A DNA stretch of 34,843 bases from Hyphomicrobium sp. (GCA_025927515.1 JAICLG010000001.1:1-34843), one strand, 5' to 3'; shown: positions 25,583 to 33,291, counted from the stretch's first letter. Made by a program: numbers and translations. The notes: generated by a model from the letters alone, not told the origin.

Positions 25583-25662
25583 TCACTGGTCCCGCACTCT
25601 CCCTGATACGCGAACGTATTCAGCTGCCGTCGCAGGGGCAAGTGCATCAGGAGGGGGCTCAG

Positions 25663-26088
25663 TTATTCAGCAATGATCCGCGCCTTTCTTGCTGGCACGA
25701 TTTCCCCGTCCTCTTTCGTGAAAGGCCCGGCCTCCGCATTCGGAAGAATTTCGGTGACGACTTCCGACGGCCGGCATAAGCGCGCGCCAAGCGGCGTCAC
25801 GACGATCGGACGGTCGATGAGGATCGGATGGGCGAGCATCGCCGCTACAATCGCATCATCATCGAGGCTCATGTCCGCGAGCCCGAGCTCATCGTAGGGC
25901 GTTCCCCTCTGCCGGAGCAGCTGACGTGGCGTGATGCCCATGGCCGCGATCAGCGCGACAAGCTCGTCGCGCGTCGGCGGAGTCTTGAGATATTCGATGA
26001 CGCGCGGTTCTTCGCCACTTTGGCGGATCATCGCCAATGTATTGCGCGACGTGCCGCACGCCGGATTGTGATAAATGGTAATGGTCAT
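25663..26088 (-). CDS. arsC: Arsenate reductase, glutaredoxin-dependent (ArsC)
   Basis: Reduces arsenate to arsenite with glutaredoxin as electron donor. The 141-residue product has the active-site Cys C11 in HNPACGTSRNT, and Arg residues at 61, 93 and within GARLCRP (103, 106) where the E. coli plasmid enzyme uses Arg60, Arg94 and Arg107 to bind the oxyanion. Length matches. No arsB or arsR is nearby, so it may be part of general housekeeping rather than an ars operon. AGGG lies upstream of the ATG. It is 22 bases downstream of pdxY. Confidence 0.94.
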   Translation of the reverse strand: MTITIYHNPACGTSRNTLAMIRQSGEEPRVIEYLKTPPTRDELVALIAAMGITPRQLLRQRGTPYDELGLADMSLDDDAIVAAMLAHPILIDRPIVVTPLGARLCRPSEVVTEILPNAEAGPFTKEDGEIVPARKARIIAE

Positions 26089-26110
26089 ATGACCCTACTC
26101 TTGGTCGCTG

Positions 26111-26911
26111 TCAGGAAGATAACCACGCCCAGTCGATCAGCGGCAGCATCAGGCGGTCGCTACCGCGGCTCGCCTCCAGCCCGTAGCCGACGCCCTGAAT
26201 GGCATGGTTCCACGCGTCCGTTGCAGACGCGCCGCGCAAGAGCTGCGCGGTCAGGAATCCGGTGAATAAGTCGCCGGTGCCGTGGGGTGCATCGGCTAGT
26301 TTTTCCACGTTTCGGGCGAGAACGTTGCCGTTGTTGACGAGCACGTTCGCGAGTTCGTCCGCTCCTGCCGGTATGGACGTCGCGGCGATGATCGGACGGC
26401 CAAGAGCCAGAGCAGCCTGCGCCGCATCGTCCACCGATTGCACATCGGTGCGCGCAAGCCAACCGAGTTCGAACCGGTTCGGCGTCACGACGTCGGCAAG
26501 TGGAACGAGTGTGTCACGCACGACAGCCGCAGCGACGGCGTCGATATAAAGGCCGCCCGGATCGTCGCCGAGAATGGGATCGCAGACGTAGACGATCATA
26601 GGATTGAGTTCGCGCATCCGCTGCACGAGACCCGCGATCCATACGGCATGTCCGGGAGACGGAAGATACCCGGAAAGAACCGCGTCGAACGTGCCGAGCC
26701 AGCCGTTGGCTTCGATCGCCGCCGTCATTTTTTCAAGTGCGGCAGGCTCGATCACCACCCCGGCGCAGTTTTCTCGCGCTGGGTGATTCGACAACACGAC
26801 CGTCGGCAACGACACGACTTCGATCCCGGCGCGTTGCAGCGGGGTGATCGTCGGGCTCAGGCCGACCGTGTCCTGGGCAACGTGCGATGAGATGACGAGG
26901 ATACGGCGCAT
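26111..26911 (-). CDS. pdxY: Pyridoxal kinase
   Basis: Ribokinase-fold enzyme phosphorylating pyridoxal to pyridoxal 5'-phosphate in the salvage pathway. The 266-residue product starts MRRILVISSHVAQDTVG, the PdxY/PdxK N-terminus, carries LSNHP near 60, GYLPSPGHA near 100, VCDPILGD near 130 and the ATP-site anion hole HGTGDLFTGF with its catalytic Asp. It is about 20 residues shorter than E. coli PdxY. An in-frame ATG at 26968 would add 19 residues that overlap the intergenic region; the ATG at 26911 fits the family. It is the first gene of a - strand run with arsC, nhaA and carbonic anhydrase, divergent from the CitE-like gene. Confidence 0.9.
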   Translation of the reverse strand: MRRILVISSHVAQDTVGLSPTITPLQRAGIEVVSLPTVVLSNHPARENCAGVVIEPAALEKMTAAIEANGWLGTFDAVLSGYLPSPGHAVWIAGLVQRMRELNPMIVYVCDPILGDDPGGLYIDAVAAAVVRDTLVPLADVVTPNRFELGWLARTDVQSVDDAAQAALALGRPIIAATSIPAGADELANVLVNNGNVLARNVEKLADAPHGTGDLFTGFLTAQLLRGASATDAWNHAIQGVGYGLEASRGSDRLMLPLIDWAWLSS

Positions 26912-27017
26912 GGTCCTGATCGGGTTTGAAGTCGGGCATCGGCCGAGCCTTTTGGGAAAAAAGCGCAATGCCTTCTAGCATGACTGAACGGATGCGGTTG
27001 AACTCGCGGCCAGGATT

Positions 27018-27057
27018 TTGCTGCCTGCCAAAGTGGGGTTATGGTGCATTGCACCAT
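27018..27057 (+). promoter_or_regulatory. Candidate promoter with overlapping 17-bp palindrome
   Basis: A perfect inverted repeat ATGGTGCA-T-TGCACCAT occupies 27041-27057, 24 bases upstream of the CitE-like gene. TTGCTG (27018-27023) and TATGGT (27040-27045) are 16 bases apart and could be the promoter, which puts the palindrome across the -10 element, the place for a repressor. The internal TGCATTGCACCA fits the TGC-N-GCA type site I recall for PhaR/AniA regulators of carbon storage in rhizobia; that link is from memory. Confidence 0.55.
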
Positions 27058-27081
27058 CAACGACACTTCGGAGCGATGGCA

Positions 27082-27975
27082 ATGAGACCCAGGCGCAGTG
27101 TCCTTTACGTCCCAGGAGACAACGAGCGCGCGATCGAAAAAGCCAAAACCCTTGCCGCCGATGCGATCATCATCGATTTGGAAGATTCGGTGGCGCCGAC
27201 AAACAAGGAATTAGCGCGGCAGAGGGCAGTCGCGGCAATCCGCGAACGGGGCTTCGGCTCACGCGAGGTGGTGTTGCGGGTGAACCCCATCGAAACCCCG
27301 TGGGGCATGGCCGATCTCCACGCCGCAATGGGGGTCGTGCCCGACGCTATCCTCGTCCCCAAGGTCTCTCATGCAGGCGACATCACCGGCACTGCGAAGG
27401 TCGTGAATGCCGCCGACGCCGATCCGCGTCTTCGCCTGTGGGCCATGATCGAAACGCCCATGGGGATCATCAACGCGCGCGAAATAGCGGCGTGTGCACC
27501 TGATCCCGACAACCGTCTCGTCTGTTTCGTGCTCGGCACGAATGATCTGCTGAAGGAAAGTCGCGCCCGATCGGGCAGCAATCGTTTCGCCGTGGTGCCG
27601 TGGCTGGCGATGACTCTCGTTGCGGCCCGCGCCTACGGATTGGACGTCATAGATGGCGTCTACAACGATTTTAACGATGATCTGGGATTTCGCGCCGAAT
27701 GCGAGCACGGCCGCACGCTCGGCATGGACGGTAAAACCCTGATTCATCCTTCGCAGGTCATACCTTGCAACGAGATCTTCTCGCCGAGCGAGGAGGAGAT
27801 AATCTGGGCTCGCAAGATCATCCAGGCCTTTGAGGAGCCCGAAAACGCCCGTAAGGGCGTGATAACCGTCGAGGGCAAGATGGTCGAGCGGCTGCATCTC
27901 GTTATGGCCAAAAGGGTTGCCGCCATCGCCCAGGTGATCGCCGCGCGCTCACAGATCGAAGAGCCTTGGTTCTGA
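27082..27975 (+). CDS. CitE-like CoA-ester lyase (malyl-CoA lyase / malyl-CoA thioesterase type)
   Basis: HpcH/HpaI-CitE superfamily enzyme that cleaves or hydrolyses malyl-CoA-type esters; next to a mesaconyl-CoA hydratase it probably acts on beta-methylmalyl-CoA or malyl-CoA in the ethylmalonyl-CoA pathway. The 297-residue product has the TIM-barrel landmarks SVLYVPGDN (6-14), IIDLEDSVAP (30-39), R66 in VLRVNP, and the metal ligands E124 (MIETPMG) and D155 (GTNDL). The frame opens much earlier (26926), but the ATG at 27082 has GGAG eight bases upstream. By length and wording it is nearer the Mcl2 / CitE-like branch than Mcl1; lyase versus thioesterase cannot be decided here. Confidence 0.85.
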   Translation: MRPRRSVLYVPGDNERAIEKAKTLAADAIIIDLEDSVAPTNKELARQRAVAAIRERGFGSREVVLRVNPIETPWGMADLHAAMGVVPDAILVPKVSHAGDITGTAKVVNAADADPRLRLWAMIETPMGIINAREIAACAPDPDNRLVCFVLGTNDLLKESRARSGSNRFAVVPWLAMTLVAARAYGLDVIDGVYNDFNDDLGFRAECEHGRTLGMDGKTLIHPSQVIPCNEIFSPSEEEIIWARKIIQAFEEPENARKGVITVEGKMVERLHLVMAKRVAAIAQVIAARSQIEEPWF

Positions 27976-28105
27976 GAGAAGTGCCCATTTCAATGTTATC
28001 TGCGGCCCTAGATCGCGTCCCCGGCCTTTGATAAGGGTTGCGGTCCGGCGGCCACATTCCGAAAAGAGCCGCAGCGAAATCAGCGAGAAAGTGAAGGCAA
28101 GAGAG

Positions 28106-29164
28106 ATGGCGGGCACGAAGACCAACGCGGGCAATTTCTTCGAAGATTTTCGCTTCGGCCAGGTGATCCACCATGCCACGCCGCGCACTGTCACAGACGG
28201 CGACGTCGCGCTCTACACCGCGCTCTACGGATCGCGCTTCGCTGTGCAGTCCGCCGACACCTTTGCCAAGGCGATCGGCTATCCGCGCGCGCCTCTCGAC
28301 GATCTTTTGACGTTTCACGTCGTTTTCGGAAAGACGACCCCGGACATCTCGCTCAATGCCATCGCCAATCTCGGCTATGCCGACTGCCGCTTTCTGAAAC
28401 CGGTCTATCCTGGCGACACGCTCACCTCGACGTCGGAAGTGATCGGCATAAAGGAGAATTCGAACGGCGAGACCGGCACCGTCTATGTGCGATCTACCGG
28501 CCGCAACCAGGACGGCCAGGTCGTGCTCGAATATTGCCGTTGGGTGATGGTTAGAAAACGCTCGAAGGGCTCGCCGGCGCCGGAAGCGGTCGTGCCGAAG
28601 CTTCCTGAGCGCGTCGATCCGGCAGATTTCGCGGACTGCATTCCGGCTCTCGATGTCGCCAAGTACGACCTCGAACTCGCCGGCTCGCCGCATCGCTGGG
28701 GCGATTATGAAAGTGGCGAGAAGATCGATCATATCGACGGCATGACGCTCGAAGAAGCCGAGCACCAGACCGCGACGCGCCTCTACCAGAATACCGCCAA
28801 GGTTCATTTCAACCAGCACACCGAATCCAAAGGCCGCTTCGGCAAGCGCATCGTCTACGGCGGTGTCGTCATCTCGCTCGTCCGCGCGTTGTCCTACAAC
28901 GGCCTCGCCAATGCCTTCCATCTCGCCGCGGTCAACGGCGGCCGTCACGTTGCGCCGACGTTCGCGGGCGATACGATCTATGCGTGGTCTGAAATCATCG
29001 AAAAAGCTGAGATCCCGGGACGGCGCGACATTGGTGCGCTGCGCGTACGCATGGTCGGCGTCAAGAACCAGGATTGCGCGAACTTTCCGCTCAAGACTGA
29101 GACCGGCGAGTACGCCGAGGGCGTCGTCCTCGACCTCGACGTGTGGCTGGTTCTGCCGCGTTGA
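28106..29164 (+). CDS. mch: Mesaconyl-CoA hydratase (MaoC-type)
   Basis: Double hot-dog MaoC-family enzyme hydrating mesaconyl-C1-CoA to beta-methylmalyl-CoA in the ethylmalonyl-CoA pathway. The 352-residue product begins MAGTKTNAGNFFEDF and carries the N-terminal hot-dog with GQVIHHATPRTVTDGDVAL, and the second with VHFNQHTESKGRFGKRIVYG, GGVVISLVRALSYNGL. Length (about 345) agrees with characterised Mch. The ATG at 28106 has AAGG ten bases upstream; earlier Met codons add residues unlike the family. It follows the CitE-like gene by 130 bases, so they likely act in successive steps and share expression. Confidence 0.92.
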   Translation: MAGTKTNAGNFFEDFRFGQVIHHATPRTVTDGDVALYTALYGSRFAVQSADTFAKAIGYPRAPLDDLLTFHVVFGKTTPDISLNAIANLGYADCRFLKPVYPGDTLTSTSEVIGIKENSNGETGTVYVRSTGRNQDGQVVLEYCRWVMVRKRSKGSPAPEAVVPKLPERVDPADFADCIPALDVAKYDLELAGSPHRWGDYESGEKIDHIDGMTLEEAEHQTATRLYQNTAKVHFNQHTESKGRFGKRIVYGGVVISLVRALSYNGLANAFHLAAVNGGRHVAPTFAGDTIYAWSEIIEKAEIPGRRDIGALRVRMVGVKNQDCANFPLKTETGEYAEGVVLDLDVWLVLPR

Positions 29165-29247
29165 TCTTCGGCAGCCCGATCTCCGTCGCCAGCCTGTCGT
29201 TCGACGGAGCGCAAACGCCAAGGCGCGCGCGTGCTAGGAATGTCCGC

Positions 29248-29778
29248 ATGACATACAGAATCGCTCTGATGATCGCCGCCGTTGTTCTTCTCGGCACATG
29301 GACCTCGGACAACGCACGCGCGACGGGTGAGACGGCAGCCGCAGCGCTTAAGTTCGTGGATGGCAGCGACGCCGGCAGCATCAAACTGACCCAAACCCCC
29401 GCGGGTGCGCTGCTGAAGATCGACCTCAAGGGTCTGAAGCCGGGTCCTCACGGGCTGCAGGTGCACAAGGTCGGCAAATGCGATGGTAACTTCGCGTCGG
29501 CGGGCCCTATCTACAACCCACTCGCCGCCAAGCATGGCTTTCTCAATGACGAAGGCCCGATGGCAGGCGATCTACCAAACGTCTACGCTGCCGCAGACGG
29601 AACCGTGGTCGCCGAGATGCTCAGTCCCTCTCTGCACGTGGATGAAAGCGGCGGCGATTCGCTCTTCGATGCCGACGGTGCCTCGCTGGTGCTGTTCGAG
29701 AAGGCGGATGATTACAAATCCGGTCCGGAAGGCGCAGCCGGAGCTCGCATCGCCTGCGGCGTCCTGAAAAATCGATAA
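29248..29778 (+). CDS. Secreted Cu/Zn superoxide dismutase-fold protein lacking most metal ligands
   Basis: The 176-residue product has a signal peptide (hydrophobic 5-17, cleavage near NARA) and a full SodC fold: GLKPGPHGLQVHKVG, ASAGPIYNP, KHGFLNDEGPMAGDLPN, DDYKSGPEG, GARIACGV. Against the standard SodC pattern the copper ligands read Q71 (His expected), H73 (kept), I88 (bridging His expected) and F150 (last His expected). Of the zinc set H96 and D108 remain, M105 replaces His. The disulfide pair C78/C170 and the substrate Arg R167 are kept. It should not be an active Cu/Zn SOD; it may bind something else, or one metal weakly. The ATG at 29248 has AGGAA upstream. It lies between the mch and sdh genes. 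Confidence 0.88.
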   Translation: MTYRIALMIAAVVLLGTWTSDNARATGETAAAALKFVDGSDAGSIKLTQTPAGALLKIDLKGLKPGPHGLQVHKVGKCDGNFASAGPIYNPLAAKHGFLNDEGPMAGDLPNVYAAADGTVVAEMLSPSLHVDESGGDSLFDADGASLVLFEKADDYKSGPEGAAGARIACGVLKNR

Positions 29779-29903
29779 ATGCACCGTTTGCGTAACGTCC
29801 GCCGGCTTGTGTCGATCGTCTCTCGCGGGTCGCCGCTCTCCGGCCAAGCTCGTTACGACGAAATACGGCGCGGACATACCGGGCAAATGTGGCATTTGGC
29901 GAA

Positions 29904-29932
29904 TTGCCGCGTGGCGTGCGAGACGCTACAAC
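29904..29932 (+). promoter_or_regulatory. Candidate promoter of the sdh operon
   Basis: TTGCCG (29904-29909) and TACAAC (29927-29932) are 17 bases apart, 27 bases before the sdhC ATG. Partial matches to the sigma70 consensus. The remainder of the 181-base gap between the SodC-like gene and sdhC (29779-29959) shows no tRNA or hairpin that I recognise. Confidence 0.3.
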
Positions 29933-29959
29933 GCTGCTTCCAGCTGCAGAAGGTACCCG

Positions 29960-30373
29960 ATGCAAGCGACTTCCGAGCGTAGCGTGCGACCGGAGCGGCC
30001 GCTCTCTCCGCACCTCCAGATCTATACGCCGCTCATCAACATGATGATGTCGATCGTGCATCGCATCACCGGCGCGACGCTTTACGTCGGCTCTTTGTTG
30101 CTGGCCTGGTGGTTGGTCGCGGCAGCGACGGGACCGGACTACTATAACTATGTGGCAGGCGTGTTCGCCTCCTGGCCGGGGAAAATAGTTCTGCTCGGTT
30201 ACACCTGGGTACTCATGCACCACATGTTGGGCGGGCTCCGCCATCTGCTCTGGGATACGGGTGCAGGATACGATCTGAAAACGATAGACCTTCTCTGCTG
30301 GGGCTCGCTCGCCGGATCGCTGCTGCTGACGGCGCTCATTTGGATTGGCGTCGCTGCCTCGGGGGGTCTCTGA
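29960..30373 (+). CDS. sdhC: Succinate dehydrogenase cytochrome b556 subunit
   Basis: Membrane anchor of complex II carrying part of the haem b and ubiquinone sites. The 137-residue product starts MQATSERSVRPERPLSPHL, has three transmembrane helices, and S31 and R35 (SIVHR) at the spacing of the quinone-binding Ser27/Arg31 of E. coli; H88 lies 57 residues after S31, as haem ligand His84 does after Ser27. The frame is open upstream, but AAGG lies 6-9 bases before the ATG at 29960 and the family starts here. It ends one base before sdhD. Confidence 0.95.
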   Translation: MQATSERSVRPERPLSPHLQIYTPLINMMMSIVHRITGATLYVGSLLLAWWLVAAATGPDYYNYVAGVFASWPGKIVLLGYTWVLMHHMLGGLRHLLWDTGAGYDLKTIDLLCWGSLAGSLLLTALIWIGVAASGGL

Positions 30374-30374
30374 C

Positions 30375-30755
30375 ATGGCCATGCGAACGCCACTCAAGAC
30401 CGTGCGCTATCTCGGATCAGCCAAGGAAGGCAGCGACCATTTCTGGAAGCAGCGCATCACCGCCGTCTCCAACTTTTTTCTCGTGATCTTTCTGGTTTGG
30501 CTTGTCGCTTCACTCGTGGGCGCCGATTACGCGACGGTGAAGCAGAAGCTTGCCAATCCGCTTATCGCGCTCGGTTTGCTCGGCTTGGTTCTCTCGGGCA
30601 CCATCCATATGCGCCTCGGTATGCAGACGATCATCGAAGACTACGTGCACGAGGAAGGGCTCAAAATAGCGGCACTCATGCTCAACACGTTTTTCGCGAT
30701 CTTCATCGCCCTTGTCAGCATTTTCTCCGTGCTGAAGCTAAGCTTCGGAGTGTAG
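30375..30755 (+). CDS. sdhD: Succinate dehydrogenase hydrophobic membrane anchor
   Basis: Second membrane anchor of complex II. The 126-residue product has three hydrophobic helices. H78 with D89-Y90 reproduces the E. coli SdhD spacing of haem ligand His71 and quinone residues Asp82-Tyr83. The N-terminal MRTPLKTVRYLGSAKEGSDH is typical of alphaproteobacterial SdhD. The ATG at 30375 follows the sdhC stop by one base and has GGGGGG about 10 bases upstream; a second ATG at 30381 would also serve. sdhA begins four bases after the stop. Confidence 0.94.
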   Translation: MAMRTPLKTVRYLGSAKEGSDHFWKQRITAVSNFFLVIFLVWLVASLVGADYATVKQKLANPLIALGLLGLVLSGTIHMRLGMQTIIEDYVHEEGLKIAALMLNTFFAIFIALVSIFSVLKLSFGV

Positions 30756-30759
30756 CGCG

Positions 30760-32607
30760 ATGTCGAAAGCAAATGGCAAGTCCAACGGTATGACGGACGC
30801 ACCCGCAGTTGGCGGCCTGGCCTATCCGATTATCGATCACCAATATGACGTGGTGGTCGTCGGCGCAGGCGGCGCTGGCCTTCGCGCCACGCTCGGATGC
30901 GCTGAAGCGGGTCTCAAGACGGCGTGTGTCACGAAAGTATTTCCGACGCGTTCGCACACTGTTGCCGCGCAGGGCGGCGTCGCGGCGGCCCTCGGCAACA
31001 TGGGACCCGACGACTGGCGCTGGCACATGTACGACACCGTCAAAGGTTCCGACTGGCTCGGAGACCAGGACGCGATCGAATATCTCTGCCGGAACGCGCC
31101 CGCCGCCGTTTACGAACTCGAGCACTACGGCGTGCCGTTCTCGCGTACCGAAAGCGGCAAGATCTACCAGCGCCCGTTCGGCGGCATGACCACGGATTTC
31201 GGCGAAGGCCCTCCCGCCCAGCGGACGTGCGCGGCTGCCGATCGCACCGGTCATGCCATGCTGCACACGCTCTATGGCCAGTCGCTGCGCCACGCCGCGG
31301 AATTCTTCGTCGAATATTTTGCGCTCGACCTCATCATGGATCACGAGGGCGCTTGCCGCGGCGTGATGGCGCTCAATCTTGAAGACGGTTCGATCCACCG
31401 CTTTCGCGCCAAAAAGACGATCCTTGCGACCGGCGGCTACGGCCGCACCTATTTCTCGTGCACATCGGCGCACACCTGCACGGGCGACGGCAATGCGATG
31501 GTGCTGCGCGCGGGATTACCGCTGCAGGACATGGAATTCGTCCAGTTCCACCCGACGGGCGTCTATGGCGCGGGCGTCCTGATCACCGAAGGCGCGCGCG
31601 GCGAAGGCGGGTATCTGACCAACGCCAAGGGCGAGCGTTTCATGGAGCGGTATGCTCCGCACGCCAAGGATTTGGCCTCGCGCGACGTTGTCTCGCGTTC
31701 GATGACGATCGAAATTCGCGAAGGCCGTGGCGTCGGCCCCGAAGCGGACCACATCTATCTGCACCTCGACCATCTCGATCCGAAGATCCTGGCCGAACGT
31801 CTGCCGGGCATCACCGAGAGCGCCAAGGTTTTTGCGGGCGTCGATCTGCGCCGCCAGCCGATCCCGGTGTTGCCGACCGTCCATTACAACATGGGCGGCA
31901 TCCCGACGAACTATCACGGCGAAGTTCTGACCAAGAAGGATGGCAACCCCGATCACGTCGTCCCGGGCTTGATGGCCATTGGCGAGGCGGCCTGCGTTTC
32001 GGTGCACGGCGCCAACCGTCTGGGCTCCAATTCGCTCATCGATCTCGTCGTCTTCGGCCGTGCCGCAGGGCTGCGTTGTGCCGAGACGATCGAGAACGAA
32101 CTGATGCAGCCGGATCTGCCGAAGGACGCGCACGATCGCGCACTCGCGCGCCTCGACAAGTTCCGTTACGCCAAGGGCGGTACGCCCACGGCAGCTTTGC
32201 GGCTTCGCATGCAAAAGATCATGCAGGCGAATTGCGCCGTGTTCCGCGATGGCCCGGTGCTCAAAGAGGGCGTCGAAAAAATCGCCGCGGTCTGGCGCGA
32301 CGCTGACGATATTTCGGTGACCGATCGTTCGCTGATCTGGAATTCGGATCTCGTCGAGACGCTCGAATTCGATAATCTCATTTCGCAGGCCGCCGTGACC
32401 GTGACCGGCGCGGAGAACCGCAAGGAAAGCCGCGGCGCCCACGCCCGCGAGGATTTCCCGAAACGCGACGATGTCAATTGGATGAAGCACACGCTCGCCT
32501 GGGCCGACTACAGCACAAAAACGGTGAAACTCGACGATCGGCCCGTCCACACCCGGACCATGACCAACGAAGTCAAATACATCGAGCCAAAAGCGCGCGT
32601 TTATTGA
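30760..32607 (+). CDS. sdhA: Succinate dehydrogenase flavoprotein subunit
   Basis: Catalytic subunit oxidising succinate to fumarate with covalent FAD. The 615-residue product has the dinucleotide loop VVGAGGAGL (33-41), the covalent-FAD His H66 in RSHTVAAQGG, FHPTGVYGAG and GEGGYLTN in the active-site region, and HGANRLGSNSL near 420. The C-terminus ends YIEPKARVY, as usual. A short N-terminal extension (about 25 residues) precedes the conserved core. Complete and intact. It is separated from sdhB by 793 bases that hold another gene, which is unusual. Confidence 0.97.
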   Translation: MSKANGKSNGMTDAPAVGGLAYPIIDHQYDVVVVGAGGAGLRATLGCAEAGLKTACVTKVFPTRSHTVAAQGGVAAALGNMGPDDWRWHMYDTVKGSDWLGDQDAIEYLCRNAPAAVYELEHYGVPFSRTESGKIYQRPFGGMTTDFGEGPPAQRTCAAADRTGHAMLHTLYGQSLRHAAEFFVEYFALDLIMDHEGACRGVMALNLEDGSIHRFRAKKTILATGGYGRTYFSCTSAHTCTGDGNAMVLRAGLPLQDMEFVQFHPTGVYGAGVLITEGARGEGGYLTNAKGERFMERYAPHAKDLASRDVVSRSMTIEIREGRGVGPEADHIYLHLDHLDPKILAERLPGITESAKVFAGVDLRRQPIPVLPTVHYNMGGIPTNYHGEVLTKKDGNPDHVVPGLMAIGEAACVSVHGANRLGSNSLIDLVVFGRAAGLRCAETIENELMQPDLPKDAHDRALARLDKFRYAKGGTPTAALRLRMQKIMQANCAVFRDGPVLKEGVEKIAAVWRDADDISVTDRSLIWNSDLVETLEFDNLISQAAVTVTGAENRKESRGAHAREDFPKRDDVNWMKHTLAWADYSTKTVKLDDRPVHTRTMTNEVKYIEPKARVY

Positions 32608-32691
32608 CATCGGCCTTATGCGCACGACGCGTAGAAATAGCGCGCGCCCATGAAGACGCGCTATGCTGCTGCGGCCGGAGGGACCTCGCCG

Positions 32692-33291
32692 TTGAGCAAG
32701 CCGATTTCAGATGAGTCCGATGACGCGGACACGCGGATGCCGCCCGATCCGTTCGCAGCCGTGCTACCGGCGCTTGCGGCCCTTGGTGCCATCACGTCCA
32801 TTGCCGCGATCAATTGGTCCGGAGAGGGCAAGGTCGCGACCCGGACGCGGACGAAACGAAAGACAGCGGCGGCGCTCCGCGATCTCGAAACCTGCTGTCT
32901 GGGGCTGGCCGAGATCTTCCGCCGCTTTCAACGCCATCCACGCGTCTTCGCGGGAGAAGGCGGCCAGGCAGCCGCGCCGTTGAAATTCGGCGTCCATGGC
33001 CAGCGCATCCGCGCCGACGCTCAGCGGCTTTACCTGCATCTGATGAACGACATCGCCTCGATGCTCGTGCTCGCGGCACAGAACGCCTTCGACGTGATGA
33101 CGGCTATCGAAGATGGCGACATCGATGCTCCGGAAGAGATCTTCTTCGGATTTGGCGAACAGCAGGATCGTCTCAATACCGTTCTGCAATCGCGTGTGAC
33201 ATTGCGTTCCGCGGTCGACACCGGCGCCGATATCGCCGAGCGTCTGATCGCCCTCGTCCGCGAGCTCAAAACCTATCAAAAGCCTGCCTGA
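32692..33291 (+). CDS. Unrecognised membrane-anchored protein within the sdh operon
   Basis: I do not recognise this 199-residue protein. It probably starts at the TTG at 32692, because GGAGGG lies nine bases upstream; the ATG at 32650 lacks a ribosome site. After a Ser/Asp-rich N-terminus there is one likely transmembrane segment (FAAVLPALAALGAITSIAAI, about residues 21-40), then a basic patch TRTRTKRKT and a region that looks all-helical with amphipathic stretches (LRDLETCCLGLAEIFRRFQ, RLYLHLMNDIASMLVLAAQ), and acidic DGDIDAPEE before a final helix. Position between sdhA and sdhB in the same direction suggests co-expression with complex II, and an assembly or regulatory role is possible but not shown. 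Codon use looks like the neighbours. Confidence 0.8.
   Translation: MSKPISDESDDADTRMPPDPFAAVLPALAALGAITSIAAINWSGEGKVATRTRTKRKTAAALRDLETCCLGLAEIFRRFQRHPRVFAGEGGQAAAPLKFGVHGQRIRADAQRLYLHLMNDIASMLVLAAQNAFDVMTAIEDGDIDAPEEIFFGFGEQQDRLNTVLQSRVTLRSAVDTGADIAERLIALVRELKTYQKPA

Noticed and set aside
23730..26911. arsC/nhaA/carbonic anhydrase block considered as a resistance island
   Set aside because: No transposase, integrase, tRNA or repeat flanks it, and composition and codon use resemble the neighbours.
27902..29221. Minus-strand open frame of 439 residues across the mesaconyl-CoA hydratase gene
   Set aside because: Antisense to a strongly identified enzyme, no motif, atypical composition.
29248..29778. 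SodC-like gene considered as a pseudogene
   Set aside because: The frame is complete, with signal peptide, disulfide cysteines and conserved surface motifs; substitutions are confined to ligand positions, unlike random decay.
29779..29959. Search for a tRNA or riboswitch in the gap before sdhC
   Set aside because: No cloverleaf, anticodon arm or known riboswitch core could be found.
31516..32625. Minus-strand open frame of 369 residues inside sdhA
   Set aside because: Antisense to intact SdhA and without any recognisable family feature.
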